A stretch of 64,000 nucleotides of DNA from Bradysia coprophila (Eukaryota > Arthropoda > Insecta > Diptera > Sciaridae), in the NCBI RefSeq assembly GCF_014529535.1, contig NW_023503616.1, positions 6,682,584-6,746,583 on the forward strand. The letters run 5' to 3'. Positions 36,459 through 46,139 of this stretch are shown in pieces. How positions within the stretch are numbered: the first letter of the stretch is position 1; every line of letters starts with the position of its first letter. A model generated the notes under the pieces. That model was not told where the DNA came from and ran no database searches. It worked only from the letters and a program-made list of their open reading frames with translations. The translations under genes and the position numbers were made by a program.

Positions 36459-37289
36459 ATGAAACGCTTATCAATTACCTTAAAACGCGCCCAAACTCCA
36501 CATCCACGTTCAACTGCGTCAACAGAAACTGTGATTTGGAAAGTGAAAACGCCTGACGAACCTCTGGATTTGTCAACTGGTTTTGGAGACACTTTTGATA
36601 ACCATTCGCCACCATTGCTTGGGTTCATCAATAGTGATCCAATTTCTTCAAATGGTCCAGTTTCTTCAAGTGGTCCAAATTCTTCAAGTGATCCAACATC
36701 AACTTATACTACGACCTCTTCGGTACCAATATTATTGCCTGAAGCACCGGTTTTGCCCGCATCCGGTCAAAGTACTGTTTTTCCACAATCAGGACCGACT
36801 GTTGCTACTACTAACATTCGAGTAGTCCCGCACTCATCCTTCGAAAGACAAAATGCGGCTGGACCATCTGGTGTGATAAACTCAAATGCACCACCTACAG
36901 GAACAGTTGGTGTTCCAAATGTGACAATGCCGAGTTCTACTGGTCGTGCTTCACCGATAATGCTGCCTGGTGTTTGCGTTAATGGCCGAGGTGAGCCGAT
37001 TACAAATATTTCGACTGCTGATGTTGCTGTTGCCCATCAAAATAGAGCGTTATGCAGTGTATTGCACCGGTCATTATCAATCGAGCTCGTTGTTCGTGCA
37101 GGAACATGGTGGCCGCATGCTGTGTGGACCCTTGATAACAGAGTTTCTCGAGGATTCGTCGTGCGTGCACCACATCCGTTACGAGCTGCAGCGGTTCCAT
37201 TTGTTACACCACCGATAGATGTTCATCGCGTCTTAAGCGTTCTTCGTATTCTCGAAATAGAATACGATTTTGTACTCGATCTTTTCTGA
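36459..37289 (+). CDS. Antisense ORF in the BEL element, Ser/Pro/Thr-rich protein with PLDLS motif
   Basis: Not a recognised family. From ATG 36459 to TGA 37287-37289 it runs 276 codons on the strand opposite to gag and pol-env, between the env stop and the 3' LTR. The N-terminus is basic (KRLSITLKRAQTPHPR). A PLDLS motif (about residues 35-39, in PDEPLDLSTG) matches the consensus bound by the CtBP co-repressor. A long Ser/Pro/Thr/Gly-rich middle follows (SSNGPVSSSGPNSSSDPTS). The C-terminus is better ordered and hydrophobic (RVLSVLRILEIEYDFVLDLF), with a WWPHAVW segment before it. AATAAA (37289-37294) overlaps the stop, so a separate transcript is plausible. The LTR at its left could drive it. 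Base composition is more GC-rich than the surroundings. It may be a captured host gene or an accessory gene; function is unknown. Confidence 0.65.
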   Translation: MKRLSITLKRAQTPHPRSTASTETVIWKVKTPDEPLDLSTGFGDTFDNHSPPLLGFINSDPISSNGPVSSSGPNSSSDPTSTYTTTSSVPILLPEAPVLPASGQSTVFPQSGPTVATTNIRVVPHSSFERQNAAGPSGVINSNAPPTGTVGVPNVTMPSSTGRASPIMLPGVCVNGRGEPITNISTADVAVAHQNRALCSVLHRSLSIELVVRAGTWWPHAVWTLDNRVSRGFVVRAPHPLRAAAVPFVTPPIDVHRVLSVLRILEIEYDFVLDLF

Positions 37290-37533
37290 ATAAATATTAT
37301 TTTGTTGAGAAATTGAAACTGTGCATTTTTCTCTTATGTAACTGTAACACGATGCAAACGGAAACAAAAGTTTAAGTAAGTATGTACGAGTAAGCATGAT
37401 TGAACTAAAAAGTTTTATCATTATTGTAAGTATAAAAAGAATTTCATCAATTAGTCATAAACGTAAGTATATAAAAAAATACTCCTTAATTTTAGTAAAC
37501 AAAAATTACAAACTGCCATATATAATAGTTTCA

Positions 37534-40500
37534 TTATGCGAATCGTAATTCAGTGCTAGGTTGCTCCAATTGCACATCACCTTGACTTATTTTCTTTTCA
37601 TCGTTGTTTATTATGAATTTCTTCCGCTTTGAATGCTCTTTAATGAAAATACAAATTGCTGCAGTTATTAACACGAATATGATAATATACACCAATGTAT
37701 AGTGGTGTATGTGATGAGTATTAACCGCTGGGTGTTGAAGAATTTTTCTTTGATCTGAAACTGCTGCTTGCAAATTATTCAATTCATTAGATATGTTATA
37801 CGTTGGAAAACTCTCCATGGGTTGTTGAATCAATTGATCAATATCCATGTCAATATCTGTAGTAGCATTCAATGCTGGAGTTATAATGATTGGCTGGTCT
37901 TCATCATAAATATTTTCGGAGGCAAATTCAAGGTTCTCTGTTTGTATCATGCATTGCCGAGAAATAGCAATTATGCCAGAACCTTGCACAGTGCATGATG
38001 TTATGCTGTCTTTGCATATCATATTTAATATGCTTTTGTTTTGTACTGAAAATATAAAACTATTAGGCGTTATTAATTTAGACCACGCTTGATTTTTCTT
38101 CATTATAGTTGTATGACATCGAGGCGGTATTTCTTTTGATGCATGAGTAAGAATTGCCATTTCACATAATGCCTCGTCCTGTTGTACAGTATAGACTGGA
38201 TATTTTTGTTTACAAATAATTACGTTTCCATCGAACTGCAAGCATTGTGCATATAGTTGAGGTGTTAACATATAATATCTGTCTTGTCGTTTGTTCAATG
38301 CAATATACTGATATGGCGTTGTTATTGCTCGAAATGTGTTGTCATGTTGAAATGGAACAGGAATTATATGGTGCAATGTAAACATATCTCTGCTTATCAA
38401 TGGGATGGTAATTCTCAATAATATTTGATTCGTTGATACTCGTACTCTTGCTTCTAACAAATTATATATGTGTGCCACGTTTTCCGGGATGTTGTCACCA
38501 GGTATCATTAAATCGTTCGTAATATTTGAGGATATTGCTATTAGGTGTTGCTTAAGCTGAGCGGGGCTAATGACAATCGGTGATACTTTGCCATGATGGA
38601 CGTGCGTAACCAAATCAAGTATTGCATTTTGTTGCGTTAATTGGTTTTGAATCAATGATGTTATTTGTATTGCCAGCATATTAAACGTTGTACCGTGGTT
38701 TGTAGCGGTTTGGTTATGAATTAGCTCGATTTGGTTTTTCAAATACAATATTTGCTGTCTAATTCCTTCTTCTTGTTGTTTAATAATATTTAACGTTAGA
38801 TCTTGAATTGTTGTTTGATTTCCGATTACTTTAACCAGATAATTGTTATCATTTTTCAATTCTTCGATCTGCTTGCTTATTTGCTGAGCATCATTGTCAT
38901 CCATTACTCCGGTTACCACTTTTAAACCAGTTCCAATGAAATTGATCCATCCTCTACGCTTTCTAGACAACAATTTTTCGTTTGGCGATTTATCTCCGAT
39001 ATCATCGAGTACTCCCCTCCGTTTTCTCAACACGCTTGCTTGAGAAAACGACTTAAATATTTCGTTAGTTGTGCTTAATGATGAAAATTGTTGTTGCAGC
39101 ACGTCAATTGTTGCGTTGCAATATTTGTCTCTTTCCATTCGATTGCATATTTCCTCCGATTTTCGTATTAAAAATTGAATTTGCTCTTCTTGTTTCCAAT
39201 ACGGTTCCATTCGAATGTATCCCGTTATTATCCATTTATCAGTGCTTAATCTCATTTTTCCGTTTTGTTCGAAAAATAGTCCAGGGCTATGCTTCAATGG
39301 TGTGTAGTCGCATTCTTTAGCACTGATTCCAAGTATTAGAGCAAACAATGCACATAGGAACAGGATACTTCCTTTCAATCCTTTTGCTCGAGTTCGACTA
39401 GCAATAGGTTGAAATTCTTCTGCTTGAGGGTTCAATTTCTTTTTGTCTTTCAAATTTTCATTATTTGCTTTTTTGACTGCTGATTTTTTAGATGTTGGTT
39501 CATTGTTCGAAAAATTGTTCTCAATATTTATGCCGTCATCATTTGCAGTTCCTGGTAATGGGCAAATTTGATGAATTGATCTAGTGATCACACGAGTTTT
39601 CAATTGAATTTTGCTTGTATCCACTTTTTTCGTTTTATAGTTGATTGCATTTGATGCGTCCGCTTTTGCAACTTTTATTTTTGCAACTCGTACTTTTCCA
39701 TGCTCGTCTGTTGTTATTTCAACGATTCTGCCTATTTTCCATTTTAACGGTTTTACATGATCCTTTTTTATGACTACCATGTCGCCCACTTTTATGTTTT
39801 CTTTTTCAGATTTCCATTTTGTTTTTCCTTGCAGTTCTGATAAGTACTCGCTTGACCATCTGTCCCAAAATTGATTCCTCATCGCTACCAATTTGTGCCA
39901 TAATTTTGCTTTCGAACTGTAAGGTAATAATCTGTCATCAATTGTGTTGAGTGGTGCTCCTATTAAAAAGTGTCCAGGTGTTAACGGCTGGATGTCATTT
40001 GGATCGTTAGACATTGCTGTTAGTGGTCTAGAATTTAAGATTGCTTCTATTTCTGCTGATATTGTTCCAAGCTCGATAATTGTTATTTGGACTGAATGTA
40101 GAATTTTTGTTAAGTGAAGTTTTGCTGACTTTACTGCGGCCTCACTTAAACCGTTGAAATGCGGACTTCTTGCTGGAGTAAAGAACCAATCTATATCTCG
40201 TTCCACACAATATTTCCTGATTTTTCTCTTCCCCTTTTCACTGGTTATGATTTCATACAACTCTTCCAATTTATTATGTGCTCCTCTGAAGTTAGTACCA
40301 TTGTCGCATATTAATTTCTTTACCAATCCTCTACGGGCAATGAATCGTTTTAGACATCCAATAAAGCCGTCAATGCTTAAATCTGGAGCTGCTTCCATGT
40401 GCACCGCCTTTGTTGTTAGACAAACGAATATGCAAACGTATCCTTTAGTTATTCGCTTGCCTCGTGGCATGCTGTGTATGTCAAATGGTCCCATGAAATC

Positions 40501-43500
40501 CAAACTTGTGTGCACAAATGCTCTTGCTATATTAACTCGCTCTGCTGGTAGATTCCCCATAATTTGCTGCATTAACATGGGTTTCGACCTCGTGCATAAT
40601 ACGCACTCTTTAACTATCCTTGTTGCCAATCTTTTTCCTGATTCAGGCCAATAATACTGCCTGGTAAATGACAACAATGCTTGTGCTCCTGCATGATGAT
40701 TCCTTTTATGAATGTCCTCCATAATCAATCGCGTTACGAAGTGATTTTTCGGTAATATTGCGGGATGCTTTTGCTCATAACTAATTTTTGCTTTTATTAA
40801 TCGTCCACCAACTCTTATTATTCCATCTTCGTCAATGAATGGTGTCAATTGTCCAAATTTTGATTTGCTACCAATGCCTTTTTTAATCATTTTCATTTCC
40901 ACATGAAATTCCTGTTGTACGTATTGCAAAATAACCTTAATAGCTCTTTTTTGTTCAATGGCTGATATTTCACTTGAATTGCTTGTTTTATCCTTCACTC
41001 TCAACATGTAGGCCACTACATTTTTTAATGTTTCAAATGAATTTTTGTGATTGATTCTGTCAATGAAGTGCTCCGACGAATTCACTGTAAGCACTGTTTT
41101 TACTTTCTTTTCTTCACTTGGATCATTTACAAATGCTGGTTTTGCCTCTGGCCAATCACTTTCTGGTTTTATTAAAAATTCTGGACCGTGCCACCATAAT
41201 TTCGATTTCTTTAGGTCCTCTGGTAGTAAGCCTCTTGAAATTAGGTCAGCTGGATTCTCTTTAGTATATATGTAATTCCATTCATCAATATTTGTTTTTC
41301 GTTTGATGGTTGCCACTCTATTGGCTACAAACGTTTTGTAGTTTTTGTCTCCCTTCACCCATGAAAGCACTATTTCTGAATCCGTCCAATAAAATGCTTT
41401 GCTAATATTGATGTTTAAGGCTTGCTTTAATTTTTCCCCCAGTTCAACCATTGTTACAGCTGCACAAAGCTCCAATCTTGGTAGTGTTGTGGTATTGATA
41501 GGTGCTACCCTTGATTTTGAGCAGATTAAGGAGCTTTGAATGCTGCCATTACCATCAATTGATCTCAAATAGAAGCAAGTGCCATATGCCATTTCCGATG
41601 CATCGGAGAATCCATGCAGCTGAATGTCTATTGCGTTTTGAATTATTACTTTTCTTGGAAAGGATAATTCATTCAATTTTAATAATTCTTTTCTGAATTT
41701 TTTCCATTTGTCTTGCAACTCTTCAATTAATTCCGTATCCCAATCCATATGGATTATGCATAGATGTTGCATAAACACTTTTGCCATTAAGATGACTGGA
41801 TTTACCATTCCAAGAGGATCAAAAAGTTGCGCACTTTCCGATAAAATTGTTCTTTTAGTAATTTTTGTATTTTCTTTCGGTGTATACGATATTTTAAATA
41901 TGTCATCCTTCGGTACCCATTTTATGCCTAAAGCTTTTGTTTCTTGCTTTTCTGCATTAATATCCAAACTAACTTCTTGCTTATCTTTTGGAATTGATGC
42001 CAGTAACGTAGGACTATTTGAACACCATTTGTGCAACGTAAAATTTGCTTTGTTACACATTTCTATCATTTGTCGCTGAAGCTCCACAGCTTCTACTATT
42101 TGATCACTTCCAGTCATCAGATCATCAACATTGAAATCTCTTTTTGCTGCTATGAATGCCAATGGATATTTTTCTTTATGTTGTTCAGCCAATGCGTGTA
42201 AACACTTTATTGCCAAATATGAGGCGCAAGTTGTTCCATAAGTAAGTGTGTTTAATTCGTAGTACTTCAACGGTTGATTTTCGTTTTCTCTCCATACAAT
42301 CATCTGATACGGCCTTTCTTCTTTGCATACTTCCACTTGTCTGTACATTTTGGTTATGTCAGCGGATAGCGCATATTGATGAGTTCTGAATCTAACCATT
42401 ATCGAAAATAAATCTTGCTGCAAAATTGGCCCGTTGGCTAATATTTCATTTATCGATATGTTGCTAGTTGATTTTGCAGATCCATCAAATACTACACGAA
42501 ATTTGGTAGTGCTGCTGCCTGGATTTCGTACTGCATGATGTGGAATGAAATAGTTTTTTGGATTAACTAAGTTCTTTCCAATTTCTGTCATGTGCCCAAG
42601 TTTCTCATATTCTCTTAGGAACTGCACGTATTCGTTTTTCATATCTGGATCGTTTTTAAATTTCCTCTCCAAATGCTGGAAACGGCGAATTGCCATTTTT
42701 TCCGAATTTCCCAAAATGGATGGATGTTTTGTAAATTGCAGATGGACAATGAACTTTCCTGTTTTTTCGTCTCTTTCTGTAGTATTTTGGAAAAACTTCT
42801 CACAAGATTGCTCCAGTTGTGTTAATGGTTTCTCGCTTTGAGCTTTTTCTTCGATTGCCCAAAATTTCGCCAATTGGGTTTCCAATGCACTTTCGGTAGC
42901 AATGCCAACATATGCCTGAGATGGTGTCAGTCCTAGCACTTTTCCTGTAACTATCCATCCGAATACACTTTCTTGTAAAGTTGGTAATCCATTACCGATT
43001 GATCTTTCGCCACATTTTAACAATTTGAAGAATATTTCTCCTCCTAAGATCAGATCGACTTTTGATGGTACGTTGAATTGCTTGTCCGCTAATTGAATGT
43101 CCTTAGGGATGTTCCAATTAGTTATATCAATTCTTTTTTCTGGCTGCTCAGTTGCAACCGTTTTTAACAAAAATACTTCCAAATTTTCCTTAAAGCTGGA
43201 TACTGGTGATTTTACCGTAATAACTGTTCGTTTTTTCGCATTTGTTTTTACTTCACCTATTCCCAACAGCTCCATATTTGCGCACTTGTACGTTAATCCC
43301 AATTTTTTCTGCATTCGTTCGGTCATTAAATTGAGTTGGGATCCGGAGTCCAATAATGCTCTTACTTGCACTGGTGATCCATTTTTATCAATTATGTGCA
43401 CTGCTACAGTGGCTAAGAACACATGTTCCACTTCTCTTTCGTTATTTCCTAATAACACTGTTTGCACTTTTTTAGCTTCTTCTATATGTAATAAGCTATT

Positions 43501-43746
43501 GTGTTTTTTGTCACATTTCGGGCAGTTGGATCTTTTACACTCGTTGGTTTTATGTCCCTTATTTAAACAATTGAAGCATCTGTTTTTTCTTATTTCCTTA
43601 ATTCTCTCGGCAGGAGTGCTCTTTAAGAAAACAGGACAACTCCATATTTTATGCTCTTTTTCTTTACAATTGCAGTAATCACTATCACTTTTATTGAAGT
43701 GCTTGTTGCCTTTTTCGTTTTTATTTGCAACTAGCGCAGTGCTCAC
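37534..43746 (-). CDS. BEL/Pao Pol-Env polyprotein
   Basis: A single open frame of 2070 codons. In order (residues from the ORF start): two zinc knuckles (about 25-37 and CFNCLNKGHKTNEC 57-70), aspartic protease (ALLDSGS, about 130-136), BEL-type reverse transcriptase (about 410-600, active site NVDD about 537), RNase H (FSDASEMAYG, then YWTDSEIVLSWV), integrase with HHCC finger (about 1010-1050) and D,D,E core (SLDFMGPF, CDNGTNF, GLSEAAVK, about 1080-1200), and a DUF5641-like integrase tail (VGDMVVIKKDHVKPLKWKIG). An Env module follows: signal-like helix (about 1457-1475), two furin-type sites RKRR (about 1576 and 1595), and a C-terminal transmembrane helix (about 2014-2035) with a Lys-rich tail. 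The frame overlaps the end of gag in the -1 frame and starts at no obvious ATG, so it is probably expressed by frameshifting, or gag carries an indel. Confidence 0.93.
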   Translation of the reverse strand: MSTALVANKNEKGNKHFNKSDSDYCNCKEKEHKIWSCPVFLKSTPAERIKEIRKNRCFNCLNKGHKTNECKRSNCPKCDKKHNSLLHIEEAKKVQTVLLGNNEREVEHVFLATVAVHIIDKNGSPVQVRALLDSGSQLNLMTERMQKKLGLTYKCANMELLGIGEVKTNAKKRTVITVKSPVSSFKENLEVFLLKTVATEQPEKRIDITNWNIPKDIQLADKQFNVPSKVDLILGGEIFFKLLKCGERSIGNGLPTLQESVFGWIVTGKVLGLTPSQAYVGIATESALETQLAKFWAIEEKAQSEKPLTQLEQSCEKFFQNTTERDEKTGKFIVHLQFTKHPSILGNSEKMAIRRFQHLERKFKNDPDMKNEYVQFLREYEKLGHMTEIGKNLVNPKNYFIPHHAVRNPGSSTTKFRVVFDGSAKSTSNISINEILANGPILQQDLFSIMVRFRTHQYALSADITKMYRQVEVCKEERPYQMIVWRENENQPLKYYELNTLTYGTTCASYLAIKCLHALAEQHKEKYPLAFIAAKRDFNVDDLMTGSDQIVEAVELQRQMIEMCNKANFTLHKWCSNSPTLLASIPKDKQEVSLDINAEKQETKALGIKWVPKDDIFKISYTPKENTKITKRTILSESAQLFDPLGMVNPVILMAKVFMQHLCIIHMDWDTELIEELQDKWKKFRKELLKLNELSFPRKVIIQNAIDIQLHGFSDASEMAYGTCFYLRSIDGNGSIQSSLICSKSRVAPINTTTLPRLELCAAVTMVELGEKLKQALNINISKAFYWTDSEIVLSWVKGDKNYKTFVANRVATIKRKTNIDEWNYIYTKENPADLISRGLLPEDLKKSKLWWHGPEFLIKPESDWPEAKPAFVNDPSEEKKVKTVLTVNSSEHFIDRINHKNSFETLKNVVAYMLRVKDKTSNSSEISAIEQKRAIKVILQYVQQEFHVEMKMIKKGIGSKSKFGQLTPFIDEDGIIRVGGRLIKAKISYEQKHPAILPKNHFVTRLIMEDIHKRNHHAGAQALLSFTRQYYWPESGKRLATRIVKECVLCTRSKPMLMQQIMGNLPAERVNIARAFVHTSLDFMGPFDIHSMPRGKRITKGYVCIFVCLTTKAVHMEAAPDLSIDGFIGCLKRFIARRGLVKKLICDNGTNFRGAHNKLEELYEIITSEKGKRKIRKYCVERDIDWFFTPARSPHFNGLSEAAVKSAKLHLTKILHSVQITIIELGTISAEIEAILNSRPLTAMSNDPNDIQPLTPGHFLIGAPLNTIDDRLLPYSSKAKLWHKLVAMRNQFWDRWSSEYLSELQGKTKWKSEKENIKVGDMVVIKKDHVKPLKWKIGRIVEITTDEHGKVRVAKIKVAKADASNAINYKTKKVDTSKIQLKTRVITRSIHQICPLPGTANDDGINIENNFSNNEPTSKKSAVKKANNENLKDKKKLNPQAEEFQPIASRTRAKGLKGSILFLCALFALILGISAKECDYTPLKHSPGLFFEQNGKMRLSTDKWIITGYIRMEPYWKQEEQIQFLIRKSEEICNRMERDKYCNATIDVLQQQFSSLSTTNEIFKSFSQASVLRKRRGVLDDIGDKSPNEKLLSRKRRGWINFIGTGLKVVTGVMDDNDAQQISKQIEELKNDNNYLVKVIGNQTTIQDLTLNIIKQQEEGIRQQILYLKNQIELIHNQTATNHGTTFNMLAIQITSLIQNQLTQQNAILDLVTHVHHGKVSPIVISPAQLKQHLIAISSNITNDLMIPGDNIPENVAHIYNLLEARVRVSTNQILLRITIPLISRDMFTLHHIIPVPFQHDNTFRAITTPYQYIALNKRQDRYYMLTPQLYAQCLQFDGNVIICKQKYPVYTVQQDEALCEMAILTHASKEIPPRCHTTIMKKNQAWSKLITPNSFIFSVQNKSILNMICKDSITSCTVQGSGIIAISRQCMIQTENLEFASENIYDEDQPIIITPALNATTDIDMDIDQLIQQPMESFPTYNISNELNNLQAAVSDQRKILQHPAVNTHHIHHYTLVYIIIFVLITAAICIFIKEHSKRKKFIINNDEKKISQGDVQLEQPSTELRFA

Positions 43747-45017
43747 TTTCGATTTATTGTTTTGGTTGCTTTGCGGTTTTTGATAATTTTTACCACTTTC
43801 ACTCGGTGCTTCACTTTGCTCGGTGCTTTGCTGCTTAAGTGGTGAATTCTCATGTTCATAAATTTCATGAAATGCCTGTAGCTTCGCAATTCGCCAACTT
43901 CCGTCAATGTATTTTCGTAAATGTTCATACTGAGGCCATCGATTCGTCCTTCCACTGCGTAGTAAAACATGTACTGCAGAAGAGCATCATTTATATTCAT
44001 GTTATCGATTATCATATACGCTTGGTTGATGCTATCATACACTTTTTTCATTTGCTTGATTGATCTTGGATTCATTTTTTCTCCTTTAAAAATTTTATCC
44101 AGTGCGGTCTTTAAAATCGTATGCTTGTCGCGAAATCTACGGTTCAATATATCCCATGCGGCTTCATAACTTTCGTCTATGACTGGTAATGCCTGAACTA
44201 ACGTTTTTGGTTCACCTTCCAGTTGTCCTTTTAAATATGCCAATTTTTCGGAGCCACTCATATTCGATTGATTGTCAATCATTTTCATGAACAATTGTTG
44301 GAACGGTTCCCATTCCAAGTAGTCACCTTTGAACTTTGGAAGTTCCAACTTTGGCAGTTTCGTATTTGATGTCATTGTGTTCTTATCTTCGATTGTTTTT
44401 GCGAAGATTCTGCCCATTCCACTTTCCATTTTAAAGTAGATATGAATGTCATACCCTGGCGTGAACATAACTTTAGAGTTCATTTCCGTGATCATTTCCC
44501 ATTTTTTGATGATCATTTGGCGCATTGCTTTTGCGTCAATCTTGTCCATAATAGCTTCATTGTCATAGTATTCACGAAGCATTTTATCAAAGTTAGCCAG
44601 AGTTGTTTTTGCAATATTCACCACCATTGCAGGATCCTGGTTAGCTGAGACCATACTTATTATAGCTGGATCCGTAATGCTGCTTTGTGGATTTGGTCCT
44701 GGATTTGTATCCTGACTTTTAGTTAATTCCTCAAGGTGTTGAATTAATTCTTCACGATATTCCTTCACTATTTTTTCAATTTTATTGTAATAGTCGGAAC
44801 TAAAGTACAAATGCGAGCTTTCTACCTGATCGCTTTGTTTTAATTCAGTGTTGTTTTTAAAGAAAATTGCCCAATCAGCATCAACTCTCTGAATTCTTTC
44901 TTTTAAGTATTGTACACTTTTTCTTTCCAACGCCAATGCTTGGAATGCTTGCACCCTTTGTTTCATGCGATCCCCAATCACCTGTTGCTCATTGAGCATC
45001 GCCGTGGTGTCTGACAT
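43743..45017 (-). CDS. BEL/Pao Gag
   Basis: A 424-codon ORF starting at ATG 45015-45017, about 320 bases inside the 5' LTR. The N-terminal half is helical and charged. The second half matches the BEL gag capsid domain (DUF1759-like): KLPKLELPKFKGDYLEWEPF, then SGSEKLAYLKGQLEGEPK and AAWDILNRRF. Unusually, the zinc knuckles are not in this frame but in the overlapping pol frame. Near the end, the pol frame reads as a natural Ser/Gln/Asn-rich linker (SGKNYQKPQSNQNNK) while the gag frame becomes Lys/Val-rich. This suggests either programmed -1 frameshifting or a recent indel upstream of 43850. Confidence 0.88.
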   Translation of the reverse strand: MSDTTAMLNEQQVIGDRMKQRVQAFQALALERKSVQYLKERIQRVDADWAIFFKNNTELKQSDQVESSHLYFSSDYYNKIEKIVKEYREELIQHLEELTKSQDTNPGPNPQSSITDPAIISMVSANQDPAMVVNIAKTTLANFDKMLREYYDNEAIMDKIDAKAMRQMIIKKWEMITEMNSKVMFTPGYDIHIYFKMESGMGRIFAKTIEDKNTMTSNTKLPKLELPKFKGDYLEWEPFQQLFMKMIDNQSNMSGSEKLAYLKGQLEGEPKTLVQALPVIDESYEAAWDILNRRFRDKHTILKTALDKIFKGEKMNPRSIKQMKKVYDSINQAYMIIDNMNINDALLQYMFYYAVEGRIDGLSMNIYENTLTEVGELRSYRHFMKFMNMRIHHLSSKAPSKVKHRVKVVKIIKNRKATKTINRK

Positions 45018-45352
45018 TTTTTACCGGTTTTTAATTTATATTCCTTTCAGCGTCTCTATGTGACTGGTTTAGAGCTGCGATTTGTTTTTCCAATCAAGCC
45101 CAATACTTGATTTATGCTCCCTTCAGTAGTTCCAATAACTGCCCAGAGCTTTGACTTTCCGTTGTCAACCAAGTCCAAATACTTTCCTTTGCTCCTTTCG
45201 TAACGATTGCCTTAGAGCTGAGGGTTTACGGTTGCCAACCAAGTCCAAATGCTTAAAGAATTCCTTCAGGGCTGCAGTCCCTTAGAAATTCTTTTTACAA
45301 TTTATTACTGTTACCAACGCTTTACACGTCAAACGTCGGGGTCACCAATTTA

Positions 45353-46129
45353 TGTTTAGTAAACTACTATAATACGTGTTCGTTATCGGTATAAGTAAAA
45401 CTTAAGTTGTTCTCTTCTCAAAGGAGAATTAAACTCTGATTTATTCAATCAATTGTTACAGTATTTATACTAAATTCTAACAAAGAACTTAATCTAAACA
45501 AAGAGGTGTTAATGAATCAACCTACGTAATTGATTCATTAGTACATTGACTCTAATGGTTCAACTTAATCCTACGTAAGTCATTAACTTCTAGAATGATT
45601 GACATGCGCATCCTGCATGTGCATCAAGATGAATCATACCATAACAATTATGTTCATTCTTAATTATTATGATACACAACAACAAAACATATATCATACA
45701 GCACACTCCATGTTACTTGTATATCACTGCTATATATGCGCACTATACTTGCGCATCAATAGCGTATTGCATATTATTTGCATACCATTGATATACATGC
45801 GCACTATACCTGCGCATCATTAAGTGCACTATACGATCGAATAGTTATGCTGCTATGTACTCAAGTTCATATGACCGTAATATATCAATGCTTATATAGA
45901 ATTATTCTACACAAGCATTAACTTGTATATCACTGCTATATATGCGCACTATACTTGCGCATCAATAGCGTATTGCATATTATTTGCATACCATTGATAT
46001 ACATGCGCACTATACCTGCGCATCATTAAGTGCACTATACGATCGAATAGTTATGCTGCTATGTACTCAAGTTCATATGACCGTAATATATCAATGCTTA
46101 TATAGAATTGTTCTACACAAGCATTAACA
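45353..46129 (-). repeat. 5' LTR of the BEL element (777 bp)
   Basis: Starts TGTTTAGTAAAC and ends AGCATTAACA on the plus strand. The 206-bp tandem duplication is at 45715-45920 and 45921-46126. Followed by the GGGGG target duplication and the last bases (AGTGC) of the host element's polypurine tract. Confidence 0.95.
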
Positions 46130-46139
46130 GGGGGAGTGC

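Larger units (their letters stand above)
35454..46129 (-). mobile_element. Near-intact BEL/Pao LTR retrotransposon with env
   Basis: 777-bp LTRs lie at 35454-36230 and 45353-46129; I see one difference between them (A at about 36211 against G at about 46110). The 5-bp target duplication GGGGG lies at 35449-35453 and 46130-46134. The element reads on the minus strand: 5' LTR (right), primer site TGGTGACCCCGACG just inside it (about 45334-45347), gag, pol-env, then about 1.2 kb containing a plus-strand ORF, a purine-rich GGCTGGGAGTA stretch, and the 3' LTR (left). It is inserted in the polypurine tract of the env-only element. All major domains are open, so it looks recently active. Confidence 0.95.

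Noticed and set aside
40154..40654. 166-codon plus-strand ORF across the integrase region
   Set aside because: Antisense shadow of the BEL integrase coding sequence with no ATG-context or PolyA support; unlike 36459-37289 it overlaps conserved pol codons, which explain its openness.
43097..43678. 193-codon plus-strand ORF opposite the protease and zinc knuckles
   Set aside because: Shadow of the conserved pol frame.
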